Shown piece after piece: positions 25,125-33,156 of a stretch of DNA of 64,000 bases. Below the pieces are notes generated by a model that saw only the letters and a list, made by a program, of their open reading frames with translations, made no database searches and was not told the DNA's origin. Source of the stretch: Amycolatopsis tolypomycina (GTDB taxonomy: Bacteria; Actinomycetota; Actinomycetes; Mycobacteriales; Pseudonocardiaceae); the NCBI RefSeq assembly GCF_900105945.1, contig NZ_FNSO01000004.1, positions 5,146,001-5,210,000 on the forward strand. Direction: 5' to 3'. A program made the position numbers and the translations under genes. Within the stretch, counting starts at the first letter, position 1. Each line of letters opens with the position of its first letter.

Positions 25125-25874
25125 TCAGGCGGCGGTCCAGCCGCCGTCGAGGGGGATCGAGGCGCCGGTGACGTGACCGGCGTGCGGCGAGCACAGCCAC
25201 ACCACCAGGGAGGCGACGTCCGCGGGTTCGATGAGTTTCTTGATGGCGGCGCGCTTGAGGAGGACCTCGGCCACGACGTCCTCGCGCGGGATGTCGTGCT
25301 CGGCCGCCTGGGCGTCGATCTGGCCGTCGACGAGCGGCGTGCGGACGTATCCGGGATTCACGCAGTTGCTGGTGACACCGTGTTCGGCGCCTTCGAGCGC
25401 GGCGACCTTCGAAAGGCCTTCGAGCCCGTGCTTGGCGGCGACGTAGGCGGACTTGTACGCGGAGGCGCGCAGCCCGTGGACGCTCGACATGTTGACGATC
25501 CGGCCCCACCCGCGCGCGTACATCGACGGAAGCGTGTGCCGCATCAGGAGGAACGGCGCGGTGACCATCAGGCTCTGGATGTGGGTGAACCGCTCGGGCG
25601 GGAAGTCCTGGATCGGCGCGACGTGCTGGACGCCGGCGTTGTTGACCAGGACGTCGACCTCGGCGGGCAGCCCGCCGATCGAGGCGGGGTCGCTGAGGTC
25701 GGCGGCGTGCGCCCAGCCGCCGACCTCGGTGGCGGCGGCTTCGGCACGGGCGAGGTCCAAGTCGACGACGTGCACCTTGGCCCCGGCCGCGGCGAGGGCG
25801 CGGACGCAGGCGAGGCCGATGCCGCCGGCCCCGCCGGTGACGAGGGCGGTGCGCCCGTCCAGATCGCTGGTCAT
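25125..25874 (-). CDS. bdhA: 3-hydroxybutyrate dehydrogenase
   Basis: A 249-residue SDR very like D-3-hydroxybutyrate dehydrogenases. It has the glycine motif TGGAGGIG, VNNAGVQHVAPIQDFP, the catalytic Ser-Tyr-Lys in MSSVHGLRASAYKSAYVAAKHG, NCVNPGYVRTPLV, and the ending HVTGASIPLDGGWTAA. The NNAGVQHV and VHGL..S..K..Y pieces are the diagnostic BDH features. It oxidises 3-hydroxybutyrate to acetoacetate with NAD. First gene of a three-gene minus-strand operon with transporter and regulator. A TACCGT element 8 bases before the ATG and the lack of a Shine-Dalgarno suggest leaderless initiation. Confidence 0.9.
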   Translation of the reverse strand: MTSDLDGRTALVTGGAGGIGLACVRALAAAGAKVHVVDLDLARAEAAATEVGGWAHAADLSDPASIGGLPAEVDVLVNNAGVQHVAPIQDFPPERFTHIQSLMVTAPFLLMRHTLPSMYARGWGRIVNMSSVHGLRASAYKSAYVAAKHGLEGLSKVAALEGAEHGVTSNCVNPGYVRTPLVDGQIDAQAAEHDIPREDVVAEVLLKRAAIKKLIEPADVASLVVWLCSPHAGHVTGASIPLDGGWTAA

Positions 25875-25961
25875 GGAGGGGAACGGTAAGCGTGACCCCG
25901 GTCGCTCACCATGTGCGTGGCCGCTACACCTCGGGAAGATCCAGTGGTGTGCGGCCACACG

Positions 25962-26354
25962 TCAGGAGCGTTCCGCCAGCATCGCCAGGTAGTGCGCGTT
26001 CGTCATGATCCCGAGGACGTTCCCGAACGGGTCGACGACCGACGCCGTCACGAACCCGGGGCCGCGTTCGATGATCGGCTCGTACTCCTTCGCGCCCAGC
26101 TCCAGCAGGCGCGCGAACGTCGCCTCGAGGTCGTCGACGTGCCAGCGGACGATCTCCCCGCCCGGCTCGGTGTGCGTGAAGGGGGCGAACCGGCGGTCGA
26201 TGATGCCGAGTTCGTGCTGGTGGTCGCCGATCCGGAACTCGAAGTACCCCGGGACCTCGAAGTACGGCTCGACGCCGAGGAATTCCGTGTACCAGGCCTT
26301 CGCGGCCTCGTGGTCTTCGGCGTAGTAGGTGACGGTGGCCATCCCTCGCAGCAT
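25962..26354 (-). CDS. VOC family (glyoxalase/dioxygenase fold) protein
   Basis: A 130-residue protein of two beta-alpha-beta-beta-beta halves: VTYYAEDHEAAKAWYTEFLG in the first and FVTASVVDPFGNVLGIMTN in the second, the usual VOC ending. Metal-ligand positions are compatible (H in QHELGIID, E in EYEP, E/D in the second half) but not certain. The GAGGAG site 8 bases upstream favours the ATG at 26354 over the one at 26342. It diverges from a SEFIR gene across 111 bases that contain a 9-bp inverted repeat. The substrate is unknown. Confidence 0.82.
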   Translation of the reverse strand: MLRGMATVTYYAEDHEAAKAWYTEFLGVEPYFEVPGYFEFRIGDHQHELGIIDRRFAPFTHTEPGGEIVRWHVDDLEATFARLLELGAKEYEPIIERGPGFVTASVVDPFGNVLGIMTNAHYLAMLAERS

Positions 26355-26396
26355 GTCCTGCTCCTCTCAACTGGTCTGCAGCCATCATGCGGGGGC

Positions 26397-26421
26397 AAAG
26401 TGCTCACCAAGCGAGCACTTT
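26397..26421. promoter_or_regulatory. Inverted repeat, probable operator between VOC and SEFIR genes
   Basis: AAAGTGCTC and GAGCACTTT form a perfect 9-bp inverted repeat with a 7-base centre. It sits 43 bases before the VOC start and 45 bases before the SEFIR start, an ideal place for a dimeric regulator to control both. No regulator gene adjoins; the WYL gene downstream is one candidate. Confidence 0.5.
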
Positions 26422-26465
26422 TACGGCCGCCCATTCTTTTGGGCCGGAAATGCTATTGTCCCCGG

Positions 26466-27020
26466 ATGCCGAGAACCGACCCGGTGCGCGTCTTCGTGTC
26501 ATACACACACGATTCACCCGAACACCGGGAGCACGTCCTCGCGCTCAGCGATTTCCTCGTGCGGCACGGCCTCGACGTGACGCTGGACCAGTGGCAGCCG
26601 GTCGCTCGCCAGGACTGGTACACGTGGGCCATCGCGGGTATCGAAACCGCCGATCACGTCATCGTCGTCGCCTCGGCGCGGTACCGCGAAGTCGCGGACG
26701 GCTACGCCTCGGCGGAAAGCAACCGCGGCCTGCAGTCCGAAGCCGCGTTGCTGCGCGAGAAACTGCACAGCGACCGGCCGGCGTGGACGCGCAAGATCCT
26801 CCCGGTGGTCCTGCCGGGCCACACACCGGCGGAGATCCCGGCGTTCCTGCAGCCGCAGACGGCCGACCACTACCTCGTCACCGGTTTCACCGTCGCCGGC
26901 TGCGAACCCCTGCTGCGGGTGCTGACCGGACAGGCGCCGTACGTCAAGCCGGCTCCGGGGCGGGTGCCCGTCCTGCCGCCGCGGCCCATCAAGCCGTCCG
27001 GGATTCATCCCCGGAATTGA
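26466..27020 (+). CDS. Stand-alone SEFIR (TIR-like) domain protein
   Basis: A 184-residue protein dominated by a SEFIR domain: VRVFVSYTHDSPEHREHVLA (about residues 7-26), FLVRHGLDVTLDQW, WTWAIAGIETADHVIVVAS-type helix and strand, then PVVLPGHTPAEIPAFLQ. A proline-rich tail of about 30 residues ends the protein. SEFIR domains mediate protein interaction in eukaryotic IL-17 signalling; bacterial versions occur as adaptor or effector parts in conflict and signalling proteins. Here there is no attached effector. TATTGT 6 bases before the ATG indicates leaderless transcription. The WYL gene follows after 72 bases. Confidence 0.82.
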   Translation: MPRTDPVRVFVSYTHDSPEHREHVLALSDFLVRHGLDVTLDQWQPVARQDWYTWAIAGIETADHVIVVASARYREVADGYASAESNRGLQSEAALLREKLHSDRPAWTRKILPVVLPGHTPAEIPAFLQPQTADHYLVTGFTVAGCEPLLRVLTGQAPYVKPAPGRVPVLPPRPIKPSGIHPRN

Positions 27021-27092
27021 CCCCGGAACTGCCGGCGAATTGCCGGGTCCGCCGGAAACCGTGGCACGCGAGCGAGGTGCGACACTGCGTCC

Positions 27093-28031
27093 ATGCGCGC
27101 CGACCGCCTCGTGGCCACCCTGCTGCTGATGCAGGCACGCGGCCGCGTCACGGCCGCCGAACTGGCGGCCGAGCTGGAGATCTCGGTGGCGACGGCCCGC
27201 CGCGACCTCGCAGCGCTCTCGTCGGCGGGCGTGCCGGTCTACCCCCAGCCGGGCCGCGGCGGCGGCTGGCAGCTCGTCGGCGGCGCCCGCACGGACCTCT
27301 CCGGCCTGAGCGCGAGCGAGGCGCAGGCGCTGTTCCTGCTGGCCGGCCCGGCGGCGGCGAGCGCCCCGGAGGTGAAGTCGGCGCTGCGAAAGCTGATGGG
27401 CGCCCTGCCGGGCACGTTCCGCGCGGACGCCGAGGCGGCGGCGGACGCGATCGTGGTCGACCAGGCGGGCTGGGGCGAGCGGCCGAAGGAGCGCCCGCCG
27501 ATGGTCTCGCGGCTGCAGGACGCCGTCATCGCCCGCCGCCGCGTCCGCCTGGCCTACGCCGGGCGTGAGAAGTCGTCGCGGCTGGTGGACCCGTGGGGCC
27601 TGGTGGACAAGGACGACGTCTGGTACCTGGTCGCCGGGACGGCGAAGGGCCGCCGCACGTTCCGCGTCGACCGGATCGTCTCGGCGGTGGTGACCGACGA
27701 GCCCGCGGACCGCCCGTCGGACCTGGAGCTGGCGGAGGTGTGGCGGGAGGTCGTCGAGGAGGTGGAGAAGCGCCGGTCGTTGCTGAGCGCGGACGTGGTC
27801 CTCGACCGGCGGCACTTCGGGGTGCTGCAGGGCCGGTTCGGGCGGCACTGCGAGCTGGTCGCGGAGCTGCCCGGGGAGCGGGTCCGCGCCCGGGTCGCCG
27901 CGCCGGTGCCGGTGATGATCGCGCAGGAGCTCGCCGGGTGGGGCGGGCTGGTGGAGGTGGAAGGGCCGGAGCCGGTCAAGGCGGAGCTCGCGCGGATCGG
28001 GGCGGAACTCGTCGCCCGCTACGCAAAGTGA
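27093..28031 (+). CDS. HTH and WYL domain transcriptional regulator (YafY-like)
   Basis: A 312-residue regulator. The N-terminal DeoR-like winged helix reads RLVATLLLMQARGRVTAAEL with the recognition part ISVATARRDLAALSSAGVPV. The WYL domain (about 140-220) contains RVRLAYAGREKSSRLVDPWG and WYLVAGTAKGRRTFRVDRI, and a WCX-like C-terminus follows. WYL regulators bind ligands, often nucleic-acid-related, and frequently control defence or stress loci. It follows the SEFIR gene on the same strand, so it may regulate it; this is inference from position only. Confidence 0.9.
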   Translation: MRADRLVATLLLMQARGRVTAAELAAELEISVATARRDLAALSSAGVPVYPQPGRGGGWQLVGGARTDLSGLSASEAQALFLLAGPAAASAPEVKSALRKLMGALPGTFRADAEAAADAIVVDQAGWGERPKERPPMVSRLQDAVIARRRVRLAYAGREKSSRLVDPWGLVDKDDVWYLVAGTAKGRRTFRVDRIVSAVVTDEPADRPSDLELAEVWREVVEEVEKRRSLLSADVVLDRRHFGVLQGRFGRHCELVAELPGERVRARVAAPVPVMIAQELAGWGGLVEVEGPEPVKAELARIGAELVARYAK

Positions 28032-28323
28032 CCAGCCGCCCGCTGTCCGCTCTACGCCAGATGTCGTAAATATCCCGATCGCCCGCCGAACCCGCCGGAG
28101 ATCGCCGCGAAACCCGCCGTCGATCACGTCGAAGGACCCGATCGCCGCTGTCCTCGGTGAACGCCGTTAATCGGTCTACAATGGACACCCGGAGGCCCAC
28201 TGCGAGTGTCCGTTACCCGCCGGTATCTGGCCGTTCGGAGTATCCCTGATCACCCGTTTGCTGCTAATGTGACGCCTCCGTGACCTGAACGTGCGTTCGG
28301 TGACACTTCGGTGAGGGCAGACA
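28032..28323. other. 292-bp intergenic region before acyl-CoA synthetase
   Basis: No gene seen. The region is slightly less GC-rich than its neighbours and contains the upstream region of the SRPBCC-ligase gene, including repeated short GTGAC/GTGACA words near 28270-28310. A precise promoter is not assignable. Confidence 0.4.
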
Positions 28324-30390
28324 ATGCGTGACGATGTGGTCGAGGCGAGTGCGGTGGTCGAGCACTCCCCCGATGTGGTGTGGCAGATCGTCGGATCGCC
28401 GGAGTGGTACTCGCGGTTCGTGCCGGAGATCAGCTGGTGCGAGATCCAGGAGCCGGCCGCCCGCGGGCGCGGCCCGAAGGGCGTCATCCGGATCGTCCCC
28501 GCGCGGGGACCGATGCTCGAAACGCAGATGCAGGCCGTCGTCTACCGGCCGGGCGAGCACGTCGTGTGGTGCGGCGTCCCGGACGAGGGCACCTGGGTCT
28601 CCCTGGAGCTCAGACCGCTGGCCGGTGGCCGGACCGAGCTGTTCGTGCGGATGATGCTGCCGCCGGCGCACGTCGACCTGGTGTCGTCGATCAAGAAGGA
28701 CGTCCGCGCGCTCGGCCGTCGCCTCGACCTGCACCTGGCCGGCGAGCACGACCCGGAAACCGACGGCGAGACCAACAAGGCCACCAAGCTGCGCACCACG
28801 AGCATCCTGCTGCGCGCCGGCGTGCTCAGCGCCGGCCGGCCGGACAAGCTCGCGCGCCAGCTGAACTCCCTCGCGCAGTGGGGCGCCACGGTCGCGGGCG
28901 GCTACCAGGCCGCGGCGGCCCGCGTCCCGGACGAGCTCGCCCTGCACGACGAGCGCAGCGTCCGCACCTTCCGCCAGGTCCAGGAGCGCAGCGACCGGCT
29001 CGCCAACGCGCTCAGCGAGCTCGGCGTCGTCGAGCGCGACCGGATCGCGCTGATGTGCCGCAACCACTCCGCGATGATCGAGTCGTTCGTCGCGGCCAGC
29101 AAGCTCGGCGCCGACGTCATCCTCCTGAACACCGGCCTGTCCGCCGCCTCGGTCAAGGACGTCATCGCCGAGCACCAGCCGTCCGCCGTGCTCGCCGACG
29201 ACGAGTTCGCGCAGACCATCGCGAACGTGCCGGGCGACTTCGCCCGGATCAGCACCTGGCCGGACGCCGACGCCGGCTACCCCACGGTCGACGAGCTGAT
29301 CCACGCCGCGCCCGCCGACCGCCCGAAGCCGGTCGAGCGGCCAGGCCGGCTGATCGTGCTCACCTCCGGCACCACCGGGACGCCGAAGGGCGCGCGCCGC
29401 CCGACACCGAAGGGACTCGGCACCGCCGCGGCGATCCTCGACCGGATCCCGCTGCGCGCCGGCGACCGGCTGCTCGTGGCCGCGCCGCTGTTCCACACCT
29501 GGGGCCTCGCCGCGATGCAGATCGGCATGGCGCTGCGGGCGTCGCTGGCGCTGATCCGCAAGTTCGACGCCGAAGAGACGTTGCGGACGATCGCCGAGCA
29601 GAAGTGCGACGCGCTGTTCGCGGTGCCGATCATGCTGCAGCGCATCATGGACCTGCCCGAGCGGGTCCGCGCGCGCTACGACCTGTCCTCGCTGCGGATC
29701 GTGGCCAGCAGCGGCTCGGCGTTGTCCGGCTCGTTCGTCACGCAGTTCATGGACACTTTCGGCGACATCCTCTACAACTTCTACGGCTCGACCGAGGTGT
29801 CCTGGGCGAGCATCGCCGACCCGGCCGACCTGCGCGCGGCGCCGACGACGGCGGGCCGCTGCCCGCTCGGCACGCGGCTGGCGATCCTGGACGAGGACCG
29901 CAAGCCGGCGCCGCCGGGCGGCGAGGGCCAGATCTTCGTCGGCAACGACATGCTGTTCGAGGGCTACACGAGCGGCACCGACCCGGCCCGCGCGGCGGAC
30001 ATGATGGCCAGCGGCGACGTCGGCTACCTCGACGCGGCGGGCCGGCTGTTCGTCACCGGCCGCGCCGACGAGATGATCGTCTCCGGCGGCGAGAACGTGT
30101 TCCCGCGCCCGGTCGAAGAGGCGCTGGTGGCGCTGCCGGGCGTGCACGACGCGGCGGTGGTCGGCGTCGCGGACGCGGAGTGGGGCCAGCGCCTGGCCGC
30201 GTACGTCGTCCCCCGGCGGGGCGCGTCCCTGCACGCGGAGGACATCCGGCAGTACATCCACCACCGCCTGGCCCGGTTCGCGGTGCCGCGTGACGTGTAC
30301 TTCGTGCCCGACCTGCCGCGCAACGCGACGGGCAAGATCCTCAAGCGCCTCCTGCACGACGACACCTGGCCGGCGACCAGCGAATACTGA
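28324..30390 (+). CDS. SRPBCC domain fused to AMP-binding acyl-CoA synthetase
   Basis: A 688-residue fusion. Residues about 1-145 form an SRPBCC (START-like) domain: ASAVVEHSPDVVWQIVGSPE, WYSRFVPEISWCEI, and a helical LVSSIKKDVRALGRRLDLHL end. Residues about 195-680 are an adenylate-forming ligase: LIVLTSGTTGTPKGARR (A3, about 345), FYGSTEVSW (A5), TGRADEMIVSGGENVFPRPV (A8) and the catalytic lysine in NATGKILKRLL (about 669). The ligase would activate a carboxylic acid to an acyl-CoA; the SRPBCC domain can bind a hydrophobic ligand and may present the substrate. Single-gene unit; the reading frame is continuous, so the fusion is not an assembly artefact at the join. Confidence 0.88.
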   Translation: MRDDVVEASAVVEHSPDVVWQIVGSPEWYSRFVPEISWCEIQEPAARGRGPKGVIRIVPARGPMLETQMQAVVYRPGEHVVWCGVPDEGTWVSLELRPLAGGRTELFVRMMLPPAHVDLVSSIKKDVRALGRRLDLHLAGEHDPETDGETNKATKLRTTSILLRAGVLSAGRPDKLARQLNSLAQWGATVAGGYQAAAARVPDELALHDERSVRTFRQVQERSDRLANALSELGVVERDRIALMCRNHSAMIESFVAASKLGADVILLNTGLSAASVKDVIAEHQPSAVLADDEFAQTIANVPGDFARISTWPDADAGYPTVDELIHAAPADRPKPVERPGRLIVLTSGTTGTPKGARRPTPKGLGTAAAILDRIPLRAGDRLLVAAPLFHTWGLAAMQIGMALRASLALIRKFDAEETLRTIAEQKCDALFAVPIMLQRIMDLPERVRARYDLSSLRIVASSGSALSGSFVTQFMDTFGDILYNFYGSTEVSWASIADPADLRAAPTTAGRCPLGTRLAILDEDRKPAPPGGEGQIFVGNDMLFEGYTSGTDPARAADMMASGDVGYLDAAGRLFVTGRADEMIVSGGENVFPRPVEEALVALPGVHDAAVVGVADAEWGQRLAAYVVPRRGASLHAEDIRQYIHHRLARFAVPRDVYFVPDLPRNATGKILKRLLHDDTWPATSEY

Positions 30391-30407
30391 ACCCGGCTGC
30401 CGGCGAG

Positions 30408-31799
30408 CTATCGCGCGGAGCGTTCGCTCTCGTCGAAGGTGACGTAGCGGTCGGAGACGTAACCGCCCTCGATCTTGTCCCAGACGTCGTTGCCGTCCAC
30501 ACGATCGCCGTGGACCTGGGACTCCACCTGAATCGGCGTGGCCTTGTGCTCGATCAGCCGTAGCGCCGGGAATCCCAACCCGGGACCGGTTCGGACGCGC
30601 AGGAGGGTTCCGGTCGTCTTCGCGGGGCCGGACCGCGGAAAGCCCTTGTCCGGTTTCGGAACGGGACCCGGCGGCGGGCCGATCTTGGGCACCACGGAGA
30701 ACGATTCTTGGCGGGGCTCGAGGTCGTAGTCGATGGTGATCGGCACATCGCGGGTGAGGCCCTCGGCCTCGAGCTTGCTCAAGGGAATGGTGATCGATCG
30801 CTGTGCGGGATTGCCGAGGTTGCCCGGACAGAAGTCGACAGTGTCCTTGACGTGCACGTGTGGTACCCACCGCAGTTCGCCCGACACCGCGCCGGTCACC
30901 GGGTCGATGTTCCGCACCTCGATCACCACGGTGCCTTGCATTTCGCGATCGTCGTCGCCGAAGATGTCGCTGCCTTGGCCGTTCTTCCCGGCATCACCGG
31001 CGATGTTGGCCGCCGCGTTGAACGGGTCGTTGTAGGTGATCAGCGGGTGCAGGAAGAGGTGGAAGCGCGAGGCGACCGCCTGGGCCAGCGGGATGCGCAG
31101 GACGGCTACCGGGCCGCCCAGGTCGACCGGGCCGGGCCGCACGTCCCGCACCAAAGCGGGAAGATTCTCCTTGATGCCCTTGAACAGCTGGATCGCCGCC
31201 GTTTCCGCTTGCGCCGCAGCCGTCGGATCCCTCTTCGCCGCCGCGACGACGCAACTGCTGGGCGAATCGAACGAGAACGCCGCGGAGGTTCCCTTGAAGT
31301 ACTCGTCCCAGACCCCTTTCACCTCCAGGCAACGCAGTACGCCGGCGAGTTGCAGTGGTAGTGACGCGCTCTGCGCCGCCCACACGTTCAGTGCGTGAGA
31401 GTGGTCGGCGAACGGCTTGCAGGGTGTCTCGTCGGTCGGGATCGGCAGGCAGAACGGATTGCTCGTGCCGGGGCCACACGGCTCGGGTGGCCCCGGCGGG
31501 CCCACCCGCTGCGCCACCGGTTTCAGCACTTCGGTGCCGGTTTCCGAGGTCGCCTCGCGATCCTCGGCGTCGGCATCATGACATGGGCACTGATCAGGCG
31601 GTGTGTCGCCACACCGCTGCACCGCCAGGTACCGGCCGACCGCTTGGTTGCCGGCCAGCCTCGCCAGGGTGGTGATCGAATCCACCGTCGGCGCAGGCAA
31701 GGGCCGGCGTCCGGGTGCGGCCGGGTGCCGGCGCACGAGTTGCGGTGTCCGTCGATCCGGCCGACCGGCCGGCTCGGCGCAGGTGTGCCTGTCCTGCAT
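30408..31799 (-). CDS. LAGNxAV-motif protein with C-terminal SH3-like domain, possible eCIS cargo
   Basis: A 463-residue protein with no signal peptide. The Pro/Arg-rich N-terminus is followed by TTLARLAGNQAVGRYLAVQR (about 45-64), the motif that begins many actinobacterial DUF4157-type and eCIS-associated proteins, then a Cys-containing CGDTPPDQCPCHDADAED. The middle (about 125-370) is a beta-rich domain I do not recognise. The end carries a bacterial SH3-like domain: GTLLRVRTGPGLGFPALRLI through WDKIEGGYVSDRYVTF. No contractile-system structural gene is in the window. Start ATG 31799 has a GAGGGG site. It is 17 bases from the convergent ligase stop. Confidence 0.65.
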   Translation of the reverse strand: MQDRHTCAEPAGRPDRRTPQLVRRHPAAPGRRPLPAPTVDSITTLARLAGNQAVGRYLAVQRCGDTPPDQCPCHDADAEDREATSETGTEVLKPVAQRVGPPGPPEPCGPGTSNPFCLPIPTDETPCKPFADHSHALNVWAAQSASLPLQLAGVLRCLEVKGVWDEYFKGTSAAFSFDSPSSCVVAAAKRDPTAAAQAETAAIQLFKGIKENLPALVRDVRPGPVDLGGPVAVLRIPLAQAVASRFHLFLHPLITYNDPFNAAANIAGDAGKNGQGSDIFGDDDREMQGTVVIEVRNIDPVTGAVSGELRWVPHVHVKDTVDFCPGNLGNPAQRSITIPLSKLEAEGLTRDVPITIDYDLEPRQESFSVVPKIGPPPGPVPKPDKGFPRSGPAKTTGTLLRVRTGPGLGFPALRLIEHKATPIQVESQVHGDRVDGNDVWDKIEGGYVSDRYVTFDESERSAR

Positions 31800-31955
31800 C
31801 GTCTACCCCTCGTGTGGGAAGCCGCGCCCGTTGCTGCCCTGTATAGCGGCCGCCGCGCCGAGGGGGAACGTCCATCCGGGCAGACCTTCGATCCGCACCC
31901 GGGTTCCGCCACGAAGGCGCCCGAGCACGAGCCGGGTGGCGAGCCAGCCCCGTCC

Positions 31956-32558
31956 TCAGCCGACCGGCTGCCGCAGCACCGTCCGCAGCTTCGCGGGTTC
32001 GACGCGCCGGGGGTCGCCGAGGTACACCTCGTGGTGCAGGCCGGTCGGCTTCAGGCCCTGTGCCGGCAGGAACTCGTCGTGCAGGCGGGCCAGCAGCGGG
32101 CCTTCGTCGTCGTAGGAGCCGACGTGGAGCGCCTGCGCGCACCGGCCTTCGTGCAGCTTCTCGAGCCGGACCGGCGCGTCGAGCTTCTTCTTGCGCCGCA
32201 CCGTTTCCCGGGCCTCCTCGACGGCGTCCTCGCCGATCCACTCCGGTTGCGCGATGAGCATCGTCCACTGCCAGGAGTCCTTGGCGCGCACGGTGAACGC
32301 GGTGTAGTCCTCGGCCCACCACAGGCCTTCGAGCGGACCCACGACGAAGTCCTCGCCGCGCTGCTTCGCCGCCATCTTGATCGTGTAGGCGAAGGTGTAG
32401 AGCGCTTCGACGGCCTTCTTGTAGCTCTCCGCCGTGTTCGGGTTGCCCCGGCCGTCGATCGCGAGGAACTGCTGTTCGGGGACGTCGAGCAGCGCCCAGC
32501 CGGTGTTCTTGGGCGCGTAGAGCTGCTTGAGGTCCTTCTTGATGTCGTACGGCGTCAC
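31956..32558 (-). CDS. GyrI-like small-molecule binding domain protein
   Basis: A 200-residue protein of the GyrI-like/SOUL-related family: YDIKKDLKQLYAPKNTGWAL, VPEQQFLAIDGRGNPNTAES, LEGLWWAEDYTAFTVRAKDS and a C-terminal HEVYLGDPRRVEPAKLRTVL. Such proteins bind or hydrolyse small ligands and often serve with transcription factors. The GTG start overlaps the PadR stop (GTGA), so the pair is coupled; the protein may modify the ligand sensed by PadR or be its target gene. Confidence 0.85.
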   Translation of the reverse strand: MTPYDIKKDLKQLYAPKNTGWALLDVPEQQFLAIDGRGNPNTAESYKKAVEALYTFAYTIKMAAKQRGEDFVVGPLEGLWWAEDYTAFTVRAKDSWQWTMLIAQPEWIGEDAVEEARETVRRKKKLDAPVRLEKLHEGRCAQALHVGSYDDEGPLLARLHDEFLPAQGLKPTGLHHEVYLGDPRRVEPAKLRTVLRQPVG

Positions 32559-33064
32559 AACATTCCTTCCAGCCAGCGGGCTTCCGCGTCGAGTTGCGCG
32601 AGGGAGTAGTCGAAGATCGCCCGGACGAACGGCGGCGCGTGCTCCTGGGCGGTCGCGGCGCGCCGGACCTCGGCCAGCCGGTCCTGCACGGCTTCCGCGC
32701 GCTTGGCGAGCGCGGCCGCGAGCCGTTCGGGCGGGACGGCCGGGCTGTTGGCCAAGCCGACGAGCACCGGCGGGTGCACCGGACGCAGCTCGGCGATGGC
32801 GGCTTCGGCGGCGGCCGCGCACGCCTTCCGCCCCGCTTCGGTGGCCGTGAACGTCTTCTTGGCCTTGGGGTGCGCGCGTTCGCCTTCGACCTCGGCGACC
32901 AGGCCTTTGTCGCGGAGTTTGCCCAGGACGTAGTAGATCGAGCTGAAGCCGAGCGCCGTCCAGTCGCGCATGCCGCGCTCCGAGACCACTTCGTCCAGCT
33001 CGTAGCCGTGCCTCGGGCGTTCGGCCACCAGGCCGAGCACCGTCAGTTCCGCGTCGGTCAGCAC
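32555..33064 (-). CDS. PadR family transcriptional regulator
   Basis: A 169-residue PadR regulator. The winged helix is LTDAELTVLGLVAERPRHGY with SSIYYVLGKLRDKGLVAEVE, and a C-terminal helical dimerisation domain ends AIFDYSLAQLDAEARWLEGML. These repressors bind aromatic or antibiotic-like ligands. The GTG at 33064 is preceded by its own operator-promoter (33074-33109), so autoregulation of this gene and the coupled GyrI-like gene is likely. Confidence 0.9.
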   Translation of the reverse strand: MLTDAELTVLGLVAERPRHGYELDEVVSERGMRDWTALGFSSIYYVLGKLRDKGLVAEVEGERAHPKAKKTFTATEAGRKACAAAAEAAIAELRPVHPPVLVGLANSPAVPPERLAAALAKRAEAVQDRLAEVRRAATAQEHAPPFVRAIFDYSLAQLDAEARWLEGML

Positions 33065-33073
33065 GCTCGTACT

Positions 33074-33109
33074 CTAGCACTAGAATAGTCGGCTTCCGGA
33101 AATTGTCGG
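33074..33109 (-). promoter_or_regulatory. PadR gene promoter with CTAG-CA-CTAG operator
   Basis: On the minus strand, a -35-like CCGACA (33104-33109) and a -10 TATTCT (33082-33087) are separated by 16 bases. The palindrome CTAGTGCTAG (33074-33083) overlaps the -10 and the likely start site, so a bound repressor would block transcription. It is the best candidate for PadR autorepression. Confidence 0.6.
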
Positions 33110-33156
33110 TGGGTCCTGGCATGCTTCAGCTCGTACCGGAAAGCGAGGGGAGAACA

